From: Arthrobacter sp. QXT-31
GTDB taxonomy: Bacteria; Actinomycetota; Actinomycetes; Actinomycetales; Micrococcaceae
NCBI RefSeq assembly: GCF_001969265.1
Contig: NZ_CP019304.1
Span: 558,001-622,000, forward strand
Length of the DNA stretch: 64,000 nucleotides
Direction: 5' to 3'
Shown in pieces: positions 42,414 to 51,449 of this stretch. The position numbers were made by a program, and so were the translations under genes. The notes beneath the pieces are model-generated. The model was given only the letters and a program-made list of their open reading frames with translations, had not been told where the DNA came from and did not search any database. Numbering within the stretch: the first letter of the stretch is position 1; every line of letters begins with the position of its first letter.

Positions 42414-44678
42414 CTACTCGGAGGCGTCCGAGCCTTCTGCCGGAGCCGAAGCGGGAACGCGGTCGGCTTCGCCGGCGCCTTCCTCTTCAGCAACCACGGG
42501 CGACAGGGACAGCTTTCCGCGGTCGTCGATCTTGGTGATCTCGACCTGGATCTTCTGGCCCACGGAGACGACGTCTTCCACGTTGTCCACGCGCTTGCCG
42601 CCGGCGATCTTGCGCAGCTCGGAGATGTGCAGCAGGCCGTCCTTGCCCGGGGTCAGGGACACGAACGCGCCGAAGGTGGTGGTCTTGACGACCGTGCCCA
42701 GGTAGCGTTCGCCGACCTCAGGAACCTGCGGGTTGGCGATGGCGTTGATCGCGGACCGTGCTGCGTCGGCAGAAGGGCCGTCGGTGGCGCCGATGTAGAC
42801 GGTGCCGTCGTCCTCAATGGAGATGTCGGCGCCGGTGTCTTCCTGGATCTGGTTGATCATCTTGCCCTTGGGGCCGATGACCTCACCGATCTTGTCCACG
42901 GGGATCTTGACGGCGATGACGCGCGGAGCGAACTCGGAGAGCTCATCCGGGGTGTCGATCGCGGCGTTGATGACCTCGAGGATGTGCAGTCGGGCCTCGC
43001 GGGCCTGCTTCAGCGCTGCTGCCAGCACGGAAGCCGGGATGCCGTCGAGCTTGGTGTCCAGCTGGATCGCCGTGACGAACTCGGAGGTACCGGCCACCTT
43101 GAAGTCCATGTCACCGAAGGCATCTTCGGCGCCGAGGATGTCGGTCAGAGCGGCGTAGCGGGTCTGGCCGTCCACCTGGTCGGAGACCAGGCCCATGGCG
43201 ATGCCGGCAACAGCGGCCTTCAGCGGAACACCGGCGTTGAGCATGGACAGCGTCGAGGCGCAGACCGAGCCCATGGAGGTGGAGCCGTTGGAGCCGAGGG
43301 CTTCGGACACCTGGCGGATAGCGTACGGGAACTCCTCGCGGGACGGCAGCACAGGAACGAGCGCGCGCTCGGCCAGGGCACCGTGGCCGATTTCGCGGCG
43401 CTTCGGGGAACCGACGCGGCCGGTCTCACCGGTGGAGTACGGCGGGAAGTTGTAGTTGTGCATGTAGCGCTTACGCGTTACCGGCGACAGCGAGTCGATC
43501 TGCTGTTCCATCTTGAGCATGTTCAGCGTGGTGACGCCCATGATCTGGGTTTCGCCACGTTCGAAGATGGCCGAACCGTGCACGCGGGGCAGAACCTCGA
43601 CCTCGGCGGTGAGCTGGCGGATGTCCGTCAGGCCACGGCCGTCGATGCGGATCTGGTCCTTGAGGATACGCTGGCGGACCACGTGCTTGGTCACCGAGCG
43701 GAAGGCTGCGGACAGCTCCTTCTCGCGGCCTTCGAACTGTCCGGCGAGGGAGGCAACAACCTCGTCCTTCAGCTCGTCAGCGGCGTTGTCGCGCTCCTGC
43801 TTGTCGGCGATCTGGAAGACAGTGGTGAGCTTCTCGGTGGCGGCGGCCTCGACGGCGGCGTAGACGTCGTCCTGGTAGTCCAGGAAGACAGGGAACTCGA
43901 CCGTGGGCTTGGCGGCGCGGGCAGCCAGATCCTGCTGGGCTTCGCAAAGAGCCTTGATGAACGGCTTGGCAGCCTCCAGGCCCTCGGAAACGACCTCTTC
44001 GGTGGGGGCGGTGGCGCCCTGTTCCTTGATGAGGTTCCAGGAGTTGTCCGTGGCTTCGGCCTCAACCATCATGATGGCGACGTCGTCACCGGCAACGCGG
44101 CCGGCAACCACCATGTTGAACACGGAGTTCTCAAGCTGGGAGTGCTTCGGGAAGGCCACCCACTGCGAACCCTGCTCGTCGGCGACGAGGGCGACGCGGA
44201 CGCCACCGATCGGGCCGGAGAACGGCAGGCCGGAGAGCTGGGTGGACATGGAGGAGGCGTTGATGGCCACGACGTCGTAAAGCTCGTCCGGGTTGATCGC
44301 CAGGACGGTGACGACGATCTGGACCTCGTTGCGCAGGCCCTTGACGAACGCGGGGCGCAGCGGGCGGTCCATCAGGCGGCAGGCCAGGATGGCTTCGGTG
44401 GAAGGGCGGCCTTCCCGGCGGAAGAACGAGCCCGGGATGCGGCCTGCGGCGTACATGCGCTCTTCGACGTCCACCGTCAGGGGGAAGAAGTCAAAGCCTT
44501 CACGCGGGTGCTTGCCGGCGGTGGTGGCGGAGAGCAGCGCGGTGTCCTCGTCGATGTACACCATGGCTGCGCCGGCTGCCTGCTTGGCAAGACGGCCGGT
44601 TTCAAAGCGGATTACCCGCTTGCCGAAGCGGCCATTGTCAATGACTGCTTCTGAGAACTGGATTTCGGGACCCTCCAA
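42414..44678 (-). CDS. pnp: Polynucleotide phosphorylase
   Basis: 754 residues from TTG 44678. This start gives [16 protein letters not shown], which aligns with the usual actinobacterial start (ME....EAVIDNG). GTG 44687 is the alternative, three codons upstream. Two RNase PH domains, a helical linker, a KH domain ([18 protein letters not shown]) and an S1 domain ([28 protein letters not shown]) are in order. It degrades RNA 3'-5' by phosphorolysis. Its leader contains a folded RNA and it follows rpsO. Confidence 0.96.
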   Translation of the reverse strand: MEGPEIQFSEAVIDNGRFGKRVIRFETGRLAKQAAGAAMVYIDEDTALLSATTAGKHPREGFDFFPLTVDVEERMYAAGRIPGSFFRREGRPSTEAILACRLMDRPLRPAFVKGLRNEVQIVVTVLAINPDELYDVVAINASSMSTQLSGLPFSGPIGGVRVALVADEQGSQWVAFPKHSQLENSVFNMVVAGRVAGDDVAIMMVEAEATDNSWNLIKEQGATAPTEEVVSEGLEAAKPFIKALCEAQQDLAARAAKPTVEFPVFLDYQDDVYAAVEAAATEKLTTVFQIADKQERDNAADELKDEVVASLAGQFEGREKELSAAFRSVTKHVVRQRILKDQIRIDGRGLTDIRQLTAEVEVLPRVHGSAIFERGETQIMGVTTLNMLKMEQQIDSLSPVTRKRYMHNYNFPPYSTGETGRVGSPKRREIGHGALAERALVPVLPSREEFPYAIRQVSEALGSNGSTSMGSVCASTLSMLNAGVPLKAAVAGIAMGLVSDQVDGQTRYAALTDILGAEDAFGDMDFKVAGTSEFVTAIQLDTKLDGIPASVLAAALKQAREARLHILEVINAAIDTPDELSEFAPRVIAVKIPVDKIGEVIGPKGKMINQIQEDTGADISIEDDGTVYIGATDGPSADAARSAINAIANPQVPEVGERYLGTVVKTTTFGAFVSLTPGKDGLLHISELRKIAGGKRVDNVEDVVSVGQKIQVEITKIDDRGKLSLSPVVAEEEGAGEADRVPASAPAEGSDASE

Positions 44679-44712
44679 GAGAGTCACCCCCGTTTCTTTT
44701 GTAACGGAAGTC

Positions 44713-44846
44713 CAGCCGCATCAACCCAGTCCAGCATCTGTCTACTGGCCCTGCACCCGGTCATCGATCGAGACCCACGGGCCGGCTTCAATCAGCGAAG
44801 CTTCCCGGGGATCACTACCGAGGACCGCGAATGCGTGATGCGGTTG
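44713..44846 (-). ncRNA. Structured leader RNA of pnp, probable Actino-pnp motif
   Basis: The two ends pair over 11 bp with one G-U: CAACCGCATCA (44836-44846, minus strand) and TGATGCGGCTG (44713-44723). Inside lie further pairings: GGCCC with GGGCC enclosing CCGTGGGT...ACCGGG, CCAGT with ACTGG, and GAAGC/GCTTC-type pairs. A closed multi-branch RNA just before pnp in an actinobacterium fits the described Actino-pnp motif, thought to control exoribonuclease expression. I cannot run a covariance search, so the family name is provisional; the long-range stem is plain in the sequence. Confidence 0.6.
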
Positions 44847-44877
44847 ATCCTCCTGTTTAGTTTTTATGTACTGAAGA

Positions 44878-44907
44878 GGCGGCCCGTTCCGGGAGGAAAG
44901 GGCCGCC
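44878..44907 (-). terminator. Hairpin between rpsO and pnp
   Basis: Perfect 8-bp stem GGCGGCCC/GGGCCGCC with a 14-nt loop, starting 10 nt after the rpsO stop. It can end the rpsO message or stabilise its 3' end. Confidence 0.65.
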
Positions 44908-44917
44908 CCACACAAGA

Positions 44918-45187
44918 CTAGCGGCGCAGGCCGAGACGCTCGATGAGCGAACGGTAGCGGGCGATGTCGGTGTTCTTCAGGTAGGTCAGCATGCGCTTGC
45001 GGCGACCAACCATGGCCAGCAGACCGCGCTGGGTGTGGAAGTCGTGCTTGTGCTCCTTCATGTGCTCAGTCAGATCCTTGATCCGCTGAGTCAGAACCGC
45101 AATCTGGACCTCCGGCGAACCGGTGTCGCCCTCGGACGTTGCGTATTCCTTGATGATGGACTGCTTTACGGCGGCGTCAAGTGCCAC
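44918..45187 (-). CDS. rpsO: 30S ribosomal protein S15
   Basis: 89 residues, full family length: [20 protein letters not shown]..., [25 protein letters not shown], ending IERLGLRR. It binds 16S rRNA and bridges to the 50S subunit. GTG start with TAGGAG 6 nt upstream. A leader of about 140 nt follows a plausible promoter near 45320 (TAAACT). S15 represses its own translation in other bacteria; here no operator is claimed. Confidence 0.97.
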   Translation of the reverse strand: MALDAAVKQSIIKEYATSEGDTGSPEVQIAVLTQRIKDLTEHMKEHKHDFHTQRGLLAMVGRRKRMLTYLKNTDIARYRSLIERLGLRR

Positions 45188-45366
45188 AATAACTCCTAGA
45201 GATGTGCCGTGAGGCCCGAGTCAGAAAATCACTGCCGGGGGTGCCGGAGCGGACTTCCACAGAAGATTCCGCATAAGACAGGACCCAGCAACCACGGACT
45301 GCAGCCGGATCCACCGCTTAGTTTACCGGCCGTATTGCAATCTTGTCGAAACGGCCACGGGGCGTC

Positions 45367-46605
45367 TCAGGCCTCAGGGAGCAGGTCCCGGATGGCCGCC
45401 ATGCCACGGTGGAGCTCGGCAAAACCGGTGCTCAGCGGCGAAAGTCCGATCCTGATGCCCTGCGGCGCCCGGAAGTCCGGAATGACATCGCGCTCCCACA
45501 GCGCCGCGGTCACCTCACGGAAAGCGGCATGGTCAACGGTGATGTGGCCTCCGCGGCGCTCCGGATCCCGCGGCGTGGCCAGCCGCGCCCCGGCCGGCGC
45601 CAGCCAGGCGTCGTGCAGCTCCAGCGCGTAGGCAGTGAGCTGCCGCGACTTTTCCCGGATGGCGGCCATGCCGGCCTCTTCAATCAGGTCCAGGGTGCCG
45701 CGCATGGCGATCATTCCGAAGATGGCCGGCGTGCCGCTCAGGAAACCCCGGATACCGGCGGCCGGTTCATAGCCGGGTCCCATCTCGAACGCGTCCTTCC
45801 GGCCCATCCATCCCCAGATGGGCTGCGCCAGTCCGGGCAGGTGCCGGTCATTGACGTAGGCGAAGGCGGGCGATCCCGGTCCCCCGTTCAGGTATTTGTA
45901 GGTGCAGCCCGCGGCAAAGTCCACGCCCCAGGCATCCAGCTGCAGCTCCACGGACCCGGCAGAATGGCACAGGTCCCAGACCACCAGCCCGCCGGCGTCG
46001 TGCACGGCCGCAGTGATGGCGGGCAGGTCCGCGAGGTAGCCCGAGCGGTAGGCCACGTGGCTCAGGAGGACGACGGCGGTGGCCGGCCCCACAGCCTCCC
46101 TCACCTGTTCGAGGTGGACCCCTGAGGCGGGATCCGCCTCGATCCAGCGCAGGGTCAGGCCCTCCTCCTTGGCGATGCCCTCGACGAGGTACCGGTCGGT
46201 GGGAAAGTTGTCCGTGTCCACCACGATCTCCGTCCGCGCCGGATCTCCGACGGCGGCCAGGGCCGCCCGGATCAGCTTGTACAGGACCACGGTGGTGGAG
46301 TCGGCGATGATGGTCTGGCCCGCCGCGGCGCCGAGCACCGCCCGCCCCAGCTGGTCGCCGATGGCCTGGGGCAGTTCCAGCCATTCCTCATCCCAGCCCC
46401 TGATCAGGCGCCCGCCCCAGCCCTCCTCGATGAAGGCGGATATGTCTCCTGCGGTCCGTTTGAGCGGCCGGCCCAGGGAGTTGCCGTCAAGGTAGGACAG
46501 CTCGGTCTCCGCGCCGACGAACAGGTCCCGGTAACGGGCCAGCGGGTCGGCGGCATCAAGGCGGGCGGCTTTTTGCAGCAGGGCGGTCCCTGCTTCGGTA
46601 GTCAC
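45367..46605 (-). CDS. kynU: Kynureninase
   Basis: 412 residues from GTG 46605, which overlaps the kynA stop as GTGA; the frame open upstream is a shadow of kynA. A PLP enzyme that splits kynurenine to anthranilate and alanine. PLP Lys is in AAGCTYKYLNGGPGSPAF; YLDGNSLGR near the start and WDLCHSAG are family motifs. With kynA it can turn tryptophan into anthranilate if a formamidase acts outside this pair (none is in the window). Confidence 0.94.
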   Translation of the reverse strand: MTTEAGTALLQKAARLDAADPLARYRDLFVGAETELSYLDGNSLGRPLKRTAGDISAFIEEGWGGRLIRGWDEEWLELPQAIGDQLGRAVLGAAAGQTIIADSTTVVLYKLIRAALAAVGDPARTEIVVDTDNFPTDRYLVEGIAKEEGLTLRWIEADPASGVHLEQVREAVGPATAVVLLSHVAYRSGYLADLPAITAAVHDAGGLVVWDLCHSAGSVELQLDAWGVDFAAGCTYKYLNGGPGSPAFAYVNDRHLPGLAQPIWGWMGRKDAFEMGPGYEPAAGIRGFLSGTPAIFGMIAMRGTLDLIEEAGMAAIREKSRQLTAYALELHDAWLAPAGARLATPRDPERRGGHITVDHAAFREVTAALWERDVIPDFRAPQGIRIGLSPLSTGFAELHRGMAAIRDLLPEA

Positions 46606-47456
46606 TGTCCAATCTCCGTGCGCACGGCGAACAGCTCCGGAAAGAACGTCAGCTCGAGGGCCTTTTGCAGGAACGCGACTCCGGAGGAACCGCCTGTTCC
46701 GGTTTTCATGCCGATGGTGCGCTGCACGGTCCGCAGGTGGCGGAACCGCCACAGCTGGAAGTTGTCCTCCAGGTCAACCAGCTCCTCGCAGGCCTCGTAG
46801 GCGCCCCAGTTGGCGGCGGCGTTCTCATAGATGTGTTTGAAGAGGGGCACCAGGGCTGGCTCGAACTCGTGCGCCCGGGTCACATCCCTGTTCAGCACCT
46901 CCTCGGGAACATCGAAACCCTGGCGGTGCAGGTAGGCGATGAACTCGTCGTAGATGCTGGGCGCATGCAGCAATTCCGTCAACATGGCGTGGGCCTCGGG
47001 ATCGGACTCGAAGACGGGCAGCATCTTCCTGTTCTTGTTGCCCAGCACGAACTCGACGGCGCGGTACTGGCTGGACTGGAATCCGGACGAATTGCCCAGG
47101 AAGCCGCGGAATTCCGCGTACTCGGTGGGTGTCAGCGTGGCCAGCACGGACCACTGTTCAGTGAGGGTCTTCTGGATGTGCTTGACCCGCGCGATGCCTT
47201 TCAGGGCCGACCCGAGGTCGTCTTCACGCAACCACTGGGAAGCGCTGCGGAGCTCGTGGAGCACCAGTTTCAGCCAGAGCTCGGTGGTCTGGTGCTGGAT
47301 GATGAACAGCAGTTCGTCGTGGTGTTCCGGGACGCTGACGGGCTGCTGGGCGCTGAGCAGCGTGGGCAACTGGAGGTAGGACGCGTAGCTCATCCGGGAG
47401 CTGAAGTCGCGCACAATCCCTTTGTCCAGTTTCCTGGTGTTCTTCTCTACCGTCAC
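46602..47456 (-). CDS. kynA: Tryptophan 2,3-dioxygenase
   Basis: 284 residues, a heme enzyme that opens the indole ring to N-formylkynurenine. MSYASYLQLPTLLSAQQP, HDELLFIIQHQTTELWLKL (substrate-side His) and the C-terminal HLRTVQRTIGMKTGTGGSSG (heme-ligand His) are present. GTG start, AAGG about 9 nt upstream. It leads a two-gene kynA-kynU operon placed between ribF and rpsO, where related genomes usually have no such genes. Confidence 0.95.
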   Translation of the reverse strand: MTVEKNTRKLDKGIVRDFSSRMSYASYLQLPTLLSAQQPVSVPEHHDELLFIIQHQTTELWLKLVLHELRSASQWLREDDLGSALKGIARVKHIQKTLTEQWSVLATLTPTEYAEFRGFLGNSSGFQSSQYRAVEFVLGNKNRKMLPVFESDPEAHAMLTELLHAPSIYDEFIAYLHRQGFDVPEEVLNRDVTRAHEFEPALVPLFKHIYENAAANWGAYEACEELVDLEDNFQLWRFRHLRTVQRTIGMKTGTGGSSGVAFLQKALELTFFPELFAVRTEIGQ

Positions 47457-47540
47457 AGCGTCGCCTTCCTTGCCAATACTGTGTGCCGCGGGACCGCGTG
47501 GGGCGGGACTGCGGGGTGCGGGTCTGCGCCGTGCAGCCGG

Positions 47541-48524
47541 TCAGCGCTTAAACAGGATGTCGTGCGTCTGCAGGACGTCCTGGCGCATCTGCTCCACAAG
47601 GGCTTCAGGCCCACGGTACGCCACCATGCCGCGGAGCCTGGCCACGAACTCCACGACTACTGTCTGGTCATACAGATCGAAGTCCTCGATGCGTTCTTCG
47701 GGCCTGTCGATGACGTGCGCCTCCACCTGGCGGCTCACGCCGTCGAACGTGGGGTTGGAGCCAACGGAGATGGCGGCCGGCCAACGCGTTCCGGCCTCAT
47801 CCACGAGCCAGCCGGCGTAGATGCCGTCGGCGGGAATCAGTCCGCTCGCATCGCTGGAGAGGTTGGCGGTGGGGAATCCCAGATCCCGGCCGCGCGCCGC
47901 GCCGTGGACCACCTCGCCCCGCATCCGGTGGGAGCGGCCCAGGACCGCGGCGGCGGTGCCGACGTCTCCCTCGCGCAATGCCTCGCGCACCCAGGTGGAG
48001 GAACAGCGGCGGTCCGTCCCGCCGTCGTCATGCAGCGGAAAACCCTCGGAGCCAAACTCGCTGATCACCAGCACTTCGAACCCGAACTTGTCCCCCAGTT
48101 CCTGCATGGTGTTCAGGTCGCCGGAGTTGCCCTTGCCGAAGCGGGTGTCGTGGCCGATGACGACGTGGCTCGCGTGGAGGCTGTCTACGAGGACCGAGCC
48201 AACGAACTCTTCGGGCGTCAGGCTGGCGAGTTCCAGGGAGTACTTCATGACCAGGATGGCGTCGAGGCCCAGTTCGCCCAGAGCCTGGAGTTTATCCTGC
48301 AGCCCCATGATCAACTCGGGGGCACTTTCCGGCCGGTGGACCACTGCCGGGTGGGGATCGAATGTCACGGCGACCGACTTGGCGTTGTTCAGCCGCGCCG
48401 TCCTGATGAGCTGGGACAGCACCTGCTGATGGCCGCGGTGGACGCCGTCGAAATTGCCGATAGTGACAACGGAAGGACCAAAGTCTTCGGGGACCTCGGT
48501 CGGATCATTCCAGATGTGGACCAT
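47541..48524 (-). CDS. ribF: Bifunctional riboflavin kinase/FMN adenylyltransferase
   Basis: 327 residues from ATG 48524. The N-terminal nucleotidyl-transferase domain has GNFDGVHRGHQ (about 22-32) and SSTWVREALREGD; the C-terminal flavokinase domain has the GFPTANL motif and DFDLYDQTVVVEF. It makes FMN and FAD. It is normally directly after truB; here two small membrane protein genes and the opposite-strand DUF937 gene lie between them. Confidence 0.95.
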   Translation of the reverse strand: MVHIWNDPTEVPEDFGPSVVTIGNFDGVHRGHQQVLSQLIRTARLNNAKSVAVTFDPHPAVVHRPESAPELIMGLQDKLQALGELGLDAILVMKYSLELASLTPEEFVGSVLVDSLHASHVVIGHDTRFGKGNSGDLNTMQELGDKFGFEVLVISEFGSEGFPLHDDGGTDRRCSSTWVREALREGDVGTAAAVLGRSHRMRGEVVHGAARGRDLGFPTANLSSDASGLIPADGIYAGWLVDEAGTRWPAAISVGSNPTFDGVSRQVEAHVIDRPEERIEDFDLYDQTVVVEFVARLRGMVAYRGPEALVEQMRQDVLQTHDILFKR

Positions 48525-48802
48525 CAACCTCGCCTTTTACTGCCTGCCAGAAATTGCTCCCGGCGCACTCCGGGCCGGAACTCTCTAAGGTTACCCGCAA
48601 TCCCTGCCTGTCACGGACGGCAGGGACGGATGGCCGGCACGGACGGCGATGAGCGGCCGGGCGAACGGCAGTGCGGGCCTACCGCCAGCAAGTATGCCCG
48701 GTTAGGATGCAAAGGCACCGGCCCGGGCGCGTTGTCCTGGGCTTTCTCGAACGTCAAGGCAGGAACGCCCGCTTGGATGAGCGGGCCGGAAGGAGCCATG
48801 CC

Positions 48803-49513
48803 ATGAGCGACATCCAGGAGCTTTTGGGACAGATTCCTGTCCAGCAGATCGCCTCCATGCTGGGGACAGATACGGCGTCCGCACAGGCCGCCGTCGAGGC
48901 CGCGGTGCCCACACTGCTAGCCGGAATGCAGAGCAACGTCCAGGCGCCGGACGGTGCAGCGGCGCTGGAGTCCCAGCTGGCCAGGCACCGGAACGGACTC
49001 GCTGATGGCGGCGTGGATCCGTCGCAGGTGGACACCCAGGACGGTGAAAAGATCGTTGGCCATGTCTTCGGCGGCCAGCAGGACCAGGTGGCGAACCGGC
49101 TGGCCGGAACGGCAAACCTCGGCGGAGTCGGCGGGGACCTTGTCCGCAGGCTGTTGCCGATCCTCGCCCCGATCGTCATGTCGTACCTGGCCAAGAAGGT
49201 CCTCGGCGGCGGCCAGGGTTCCGCCGGCCAGACATCCCCGGCTGGCGGGATTGACCTGGGGAGCATCCTCGGAGGAATCCTGGGCGGCGGGCTGGGGTCC
49301 GGCGGACCCGGTCCTGGCGGACCGGGCGGCGGGCACGGTTCTGGCGGCCTTGGCGACATCCTGGGCGGTATTCTCGGTGGCGGTCCGCAGCCCCGGCAGT
49401 CCCCGCCGGCAGCACAGGGCGTGGAACCAGGCACGCTGCCCGCGCCGACGGGCCCGCGGACAGTGACGCCCGGCGAGCTGATCGAGGTGGACCTGCCCGA
49501 CGAGAACCGCTAG
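48803..49513 (+). CDS. DUF937 protein
   Basis: 236 residues from ATG 48803, with AAGGAG 8 nt upstream. The N-terminal region (ELLGQIPVQQIASMLG...VEAAVPTLLAGMQ) and HVFGGQQDQVANRL, with LLPILAPIVMSYLAKKVL, are the DUF937 pattern (YidB-like). The last 90 residues are extremely Gly/Pro-rich (GSGGPGPGGPGGG type). Function unknown. Confidence 0.85.
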   Translation: MSDIQELLGQIPVQQIASMLGTDTASAQAAVEAAVPTLLAGMQSNVQAPDGAAALESQLARHRNGLADGGVDPSQVDTQDGEKIVGHVFGGQQDQVANRLAGTANLGGVGGDLVRRLLPILAPIVMSYLAKKVLGGGQGSAGQTSPAGGIDLGSILGGILGGGLGSGGPGPGGPGGGHGSGGLGDILGGILGGGPQPRQSPPAAQGVEPGTLPAPTGPRTVTPGELIEVDLPDENR

Positions 49514-49537
49514 CTTCGGGATATCAGCGGGACGGAA

Positions 49538-49975
49538 TCAAACAGCGGGGGCCGAGGGCCGCCGTCGATACAGCCAAATGAGGCCCAGGACGGGCAGGAT
49601 CAGCGGAACGAAGGCATAGCCGCGGCCAAAGGCGGACCACACGGTTTCGTGGGGGAACTGCACGGCGTCGAACAGGCTCAGCGCGCCCACGATGATGACG
49701 CCGACCAGTTCCACCAGGACGGCGACCAGGGAAACCTTGAACCACGTGCGGCCAGCCTTTGCCAGCGACACGGTGGCCACGACGTAGACCACGGCGGCGA
49801 AGGCGGACAGCAGATAGGCCAGCGGGGCCTCGGAGAACTTGGTGAGGATCTGGTAGCCGGCCCGTGCGGTGGCTGAGATGGCAAAGATGGCGTAGACGGC
49901 GATGAGGAGCCGGCCGGGACCGGTGTTCCTCGTGTTGCCGGGGCGCTGGCCGGTGTGTTCGGACGTTTCAGTCAC
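49538..49975 (-). CDS. Small four-helix membrane protein
   Basis: 145 residues from GTG 49975 (GAAG 8 nt upstream; GTG 49993 is possible). Four TM helices at about 22-40, 48-68, 78-98 and 115-133; hydrophilic N-terminus TETSEHTGQRPGN. No family recognised. It lies 19 nt after the next membrane gene, probably in one operon with truB. Confidence 0.75.
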   Translation of the reverse strand: MTETSEHTGQRPGNTRNTGPGRLLIAVYAIFAISATARAGYQILTKFSEAPLAYLLSAFAAVVYVVATVSLAKAGRTWFKVSLVAVLVELVGVIIVGALSLFDAVQFPHETVWSAFGRGYAFVPLILPVLGLIWLYRRRPSAPAV

Positions 49976-49994
49976 TTTACGTGCTTCTTCCACT

Positions 49995-50348
49995 TCAGTA
50001 CCAGATCTGATTCATGCGGGCGGCCATGACGAGGGCGGTAACTCCGACGGCGGCCAGGACAAAGTTGCTCCAGCGGGTCCGTTCCAGAATGGACCAGTAC
50101 ACGGCCGCAACGGGCAACAGAAGTGCGGTGGCCAAATAGCCCCAAAATTCCCAGGCCTCCCCGGCGATCTGCTCCCCCGCGATGACCCGCACGATAGAGC
50201 CCAAGAGATAGATCAGCAGGGCCAGTTCGACGGCGGCCACCGAGAGGATGGTGATGTCGTTCGGGGCCTTCTTCATGATGCCCGCCGCCACGCAGATGAT
50301 GGTGGACAGCAGGCCAACGCCCAGGATGATGTAGAAAAAGGCGTCCAA
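49995..50348 (-). CDS. Small four-helix membrane protein
   Basis: 117 residues from TTG 50348, which directly follows the truB stop. Helices at about 5-23, 33-52, 68-85 and 93-109; the ends are short. No family recognised. Location suggests coupling with truB. The TTG start is weakly supported. Confidence 0.7.
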   Translation of the reverse strand: MDAFFYIILGVGLLSTIICVAAGIMKKAPNDITILSVAAVELALLIYLLGSIVRVIAGEQIAGEAWEFWGYLATALLLPVAAVYWSILERTRWSNFVLAAVGVTALVMAARMNQIWY

Positions 50349-50350
50349 CG

Positions 50351-51364
50351 CTAGGCCCGCCCGCCGCTGTCGGCACGCGAACCGTTAGGGACGCCGGCCC
50401 CTGCGTCGGAACTGCTGGATGCGCCGGAACTGTTGGAGACGCCGGGTCCCGTCCCCGGGGCGAAGACCAGCACAGGTTTGGCGAAGCTTCCGCTGTCCGC
50501 GAGTAGCGCCACCAGCGAACCGTCCGGCGCGAACGCGGCCGCGGGCTTCTCCGCCGTCGCCGCCCCCGGTGTGCCGGCAGCGGCGCCGGCCGCGATGCGC
50601 CGGCCGAAGGAAATCTCCGTGGTTTCGTCTGCACTGAGCTCGCGGTTGGGCATCAACGCCCTGGCCGCCTGGGACATTTCCAGGACTTCGAGGTCTTCGG
50701 CGAGCTGCTCGAGGGTGCGGGCCTGGTCCAGCGAGTATGGGCCCACATTGGTCCGGCGCAGCGCAGTCAGGTGGCCACCGACGCCGAGCGAATTTCCAAG
50801 GTCCCGTGCCAGGGCACGGATGTATGTGCCCGACGAGCATTCAACCGTCACGTCGATGTCCACCACATCCGTGTCGTGCCCTGCGGCGTGGTCCCGGCGG
50901 ATTTCGTGAATGTCGAAGCGGTGGATGGTGACCGGCCGGGCAGCCAGCTGGACGTCTTCCCCGGAACGGACACGGGCATAGGAGCGCTCACCGTTGACCT
51001 TGATGGCACTGACGCTGCTGGGAACCTGCTGGATCTCCCCCGTCAGGGAGTCCACTCCGGAGCGGATGGCGTCCTCGGTCAGGGACGCTGCGCTGGTCCG
51101 GCTCACCACTTCGCCTTCGGCGTCATCGGTAATGGTGGATTCCCCCAGCCGGATGGTGGCCGTATAGGTCTTGGACGTGCCCACGATGTACGTCAGCAGC
51201 CGGGTGGCCTTGTTGATGCCGAGGACCAGCACGCCCGTGGCCATCGGATCCAGTGTGCCCGCGTGGCCCACTTTCCGGGTGCCGGCGATCCGCCGCATCC
51301 GTCCAACCACATCGTGGCTGGTCCATCCCTGCGGCTTGTCCACTATTACCAGTCCAGAAAGCAC
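50351..51364 (-). CDS. truB: tRNA pseudouridine(55) synthase
   Basis: 337 residues from GTG 51364. It makes Psi55 in the T arm. The start SGLVIVDKPQGWTSHDVV and the catalytic Asp in KVGHAGTLDPMATGVL are clear. The C-terminal 60 residues are Ser/Gly/Ala-rich and beyond the usual length. A TATACT -10 box (51372-51377) lies 7 nt before the GTG, so the mRNA is probably leaderless; this also rejects the longer open frame, which covers the aminotransferase gene. Confidence 0.95.
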   Translation of the reverse strand: MLSGLVIVDKPQGWTSHDVVGRMRRIAGTRKVGHAGTLDPMATGVLVLGINKATRLLTYIVGTSKTYTATIRLGESTITDDAEGEVVSRTSAASLTEDAIRSGVDSLTGEIQQVPSSVSAIKVNGERSYARVRSGEDVQLAARPVTIHRFDIHEIRRDHAAGHDTDVVDIDVTVECSSGTYIRALARDLGNSLGVGGHLTALRRTNVGPYSLDQARTLEQLAEDLEVLEMSQAARALMPNRELSADETTEISFGRRIAAGAAAGTPGAATAEKPAAAFAPDGSLVALLADSGSFAKPVLVFAPGTGPGVSNSSGASSSSDAGAGVPNGSRADSGGRA

Positions 51365-51449
51365 GCCTATCAGTATATCGGCGACGGGGAGGGGCCCTGG
51401 GCGGCGGCGCCATCGGAGCCGCCGCTGCGTCCGGCATAGGATGGCAGTC

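Noticed and set aside
41892..44654. A 920-codon open frame on the plus strand
   Set aside because: It lies wholly opposite pnp and the M16 peptidase. Its translation is Gly/Asp/Leu/His-rich low-quality sequence, as expected from antisense of a high-GC gene, and the opposite strand has unmistakable protein families.
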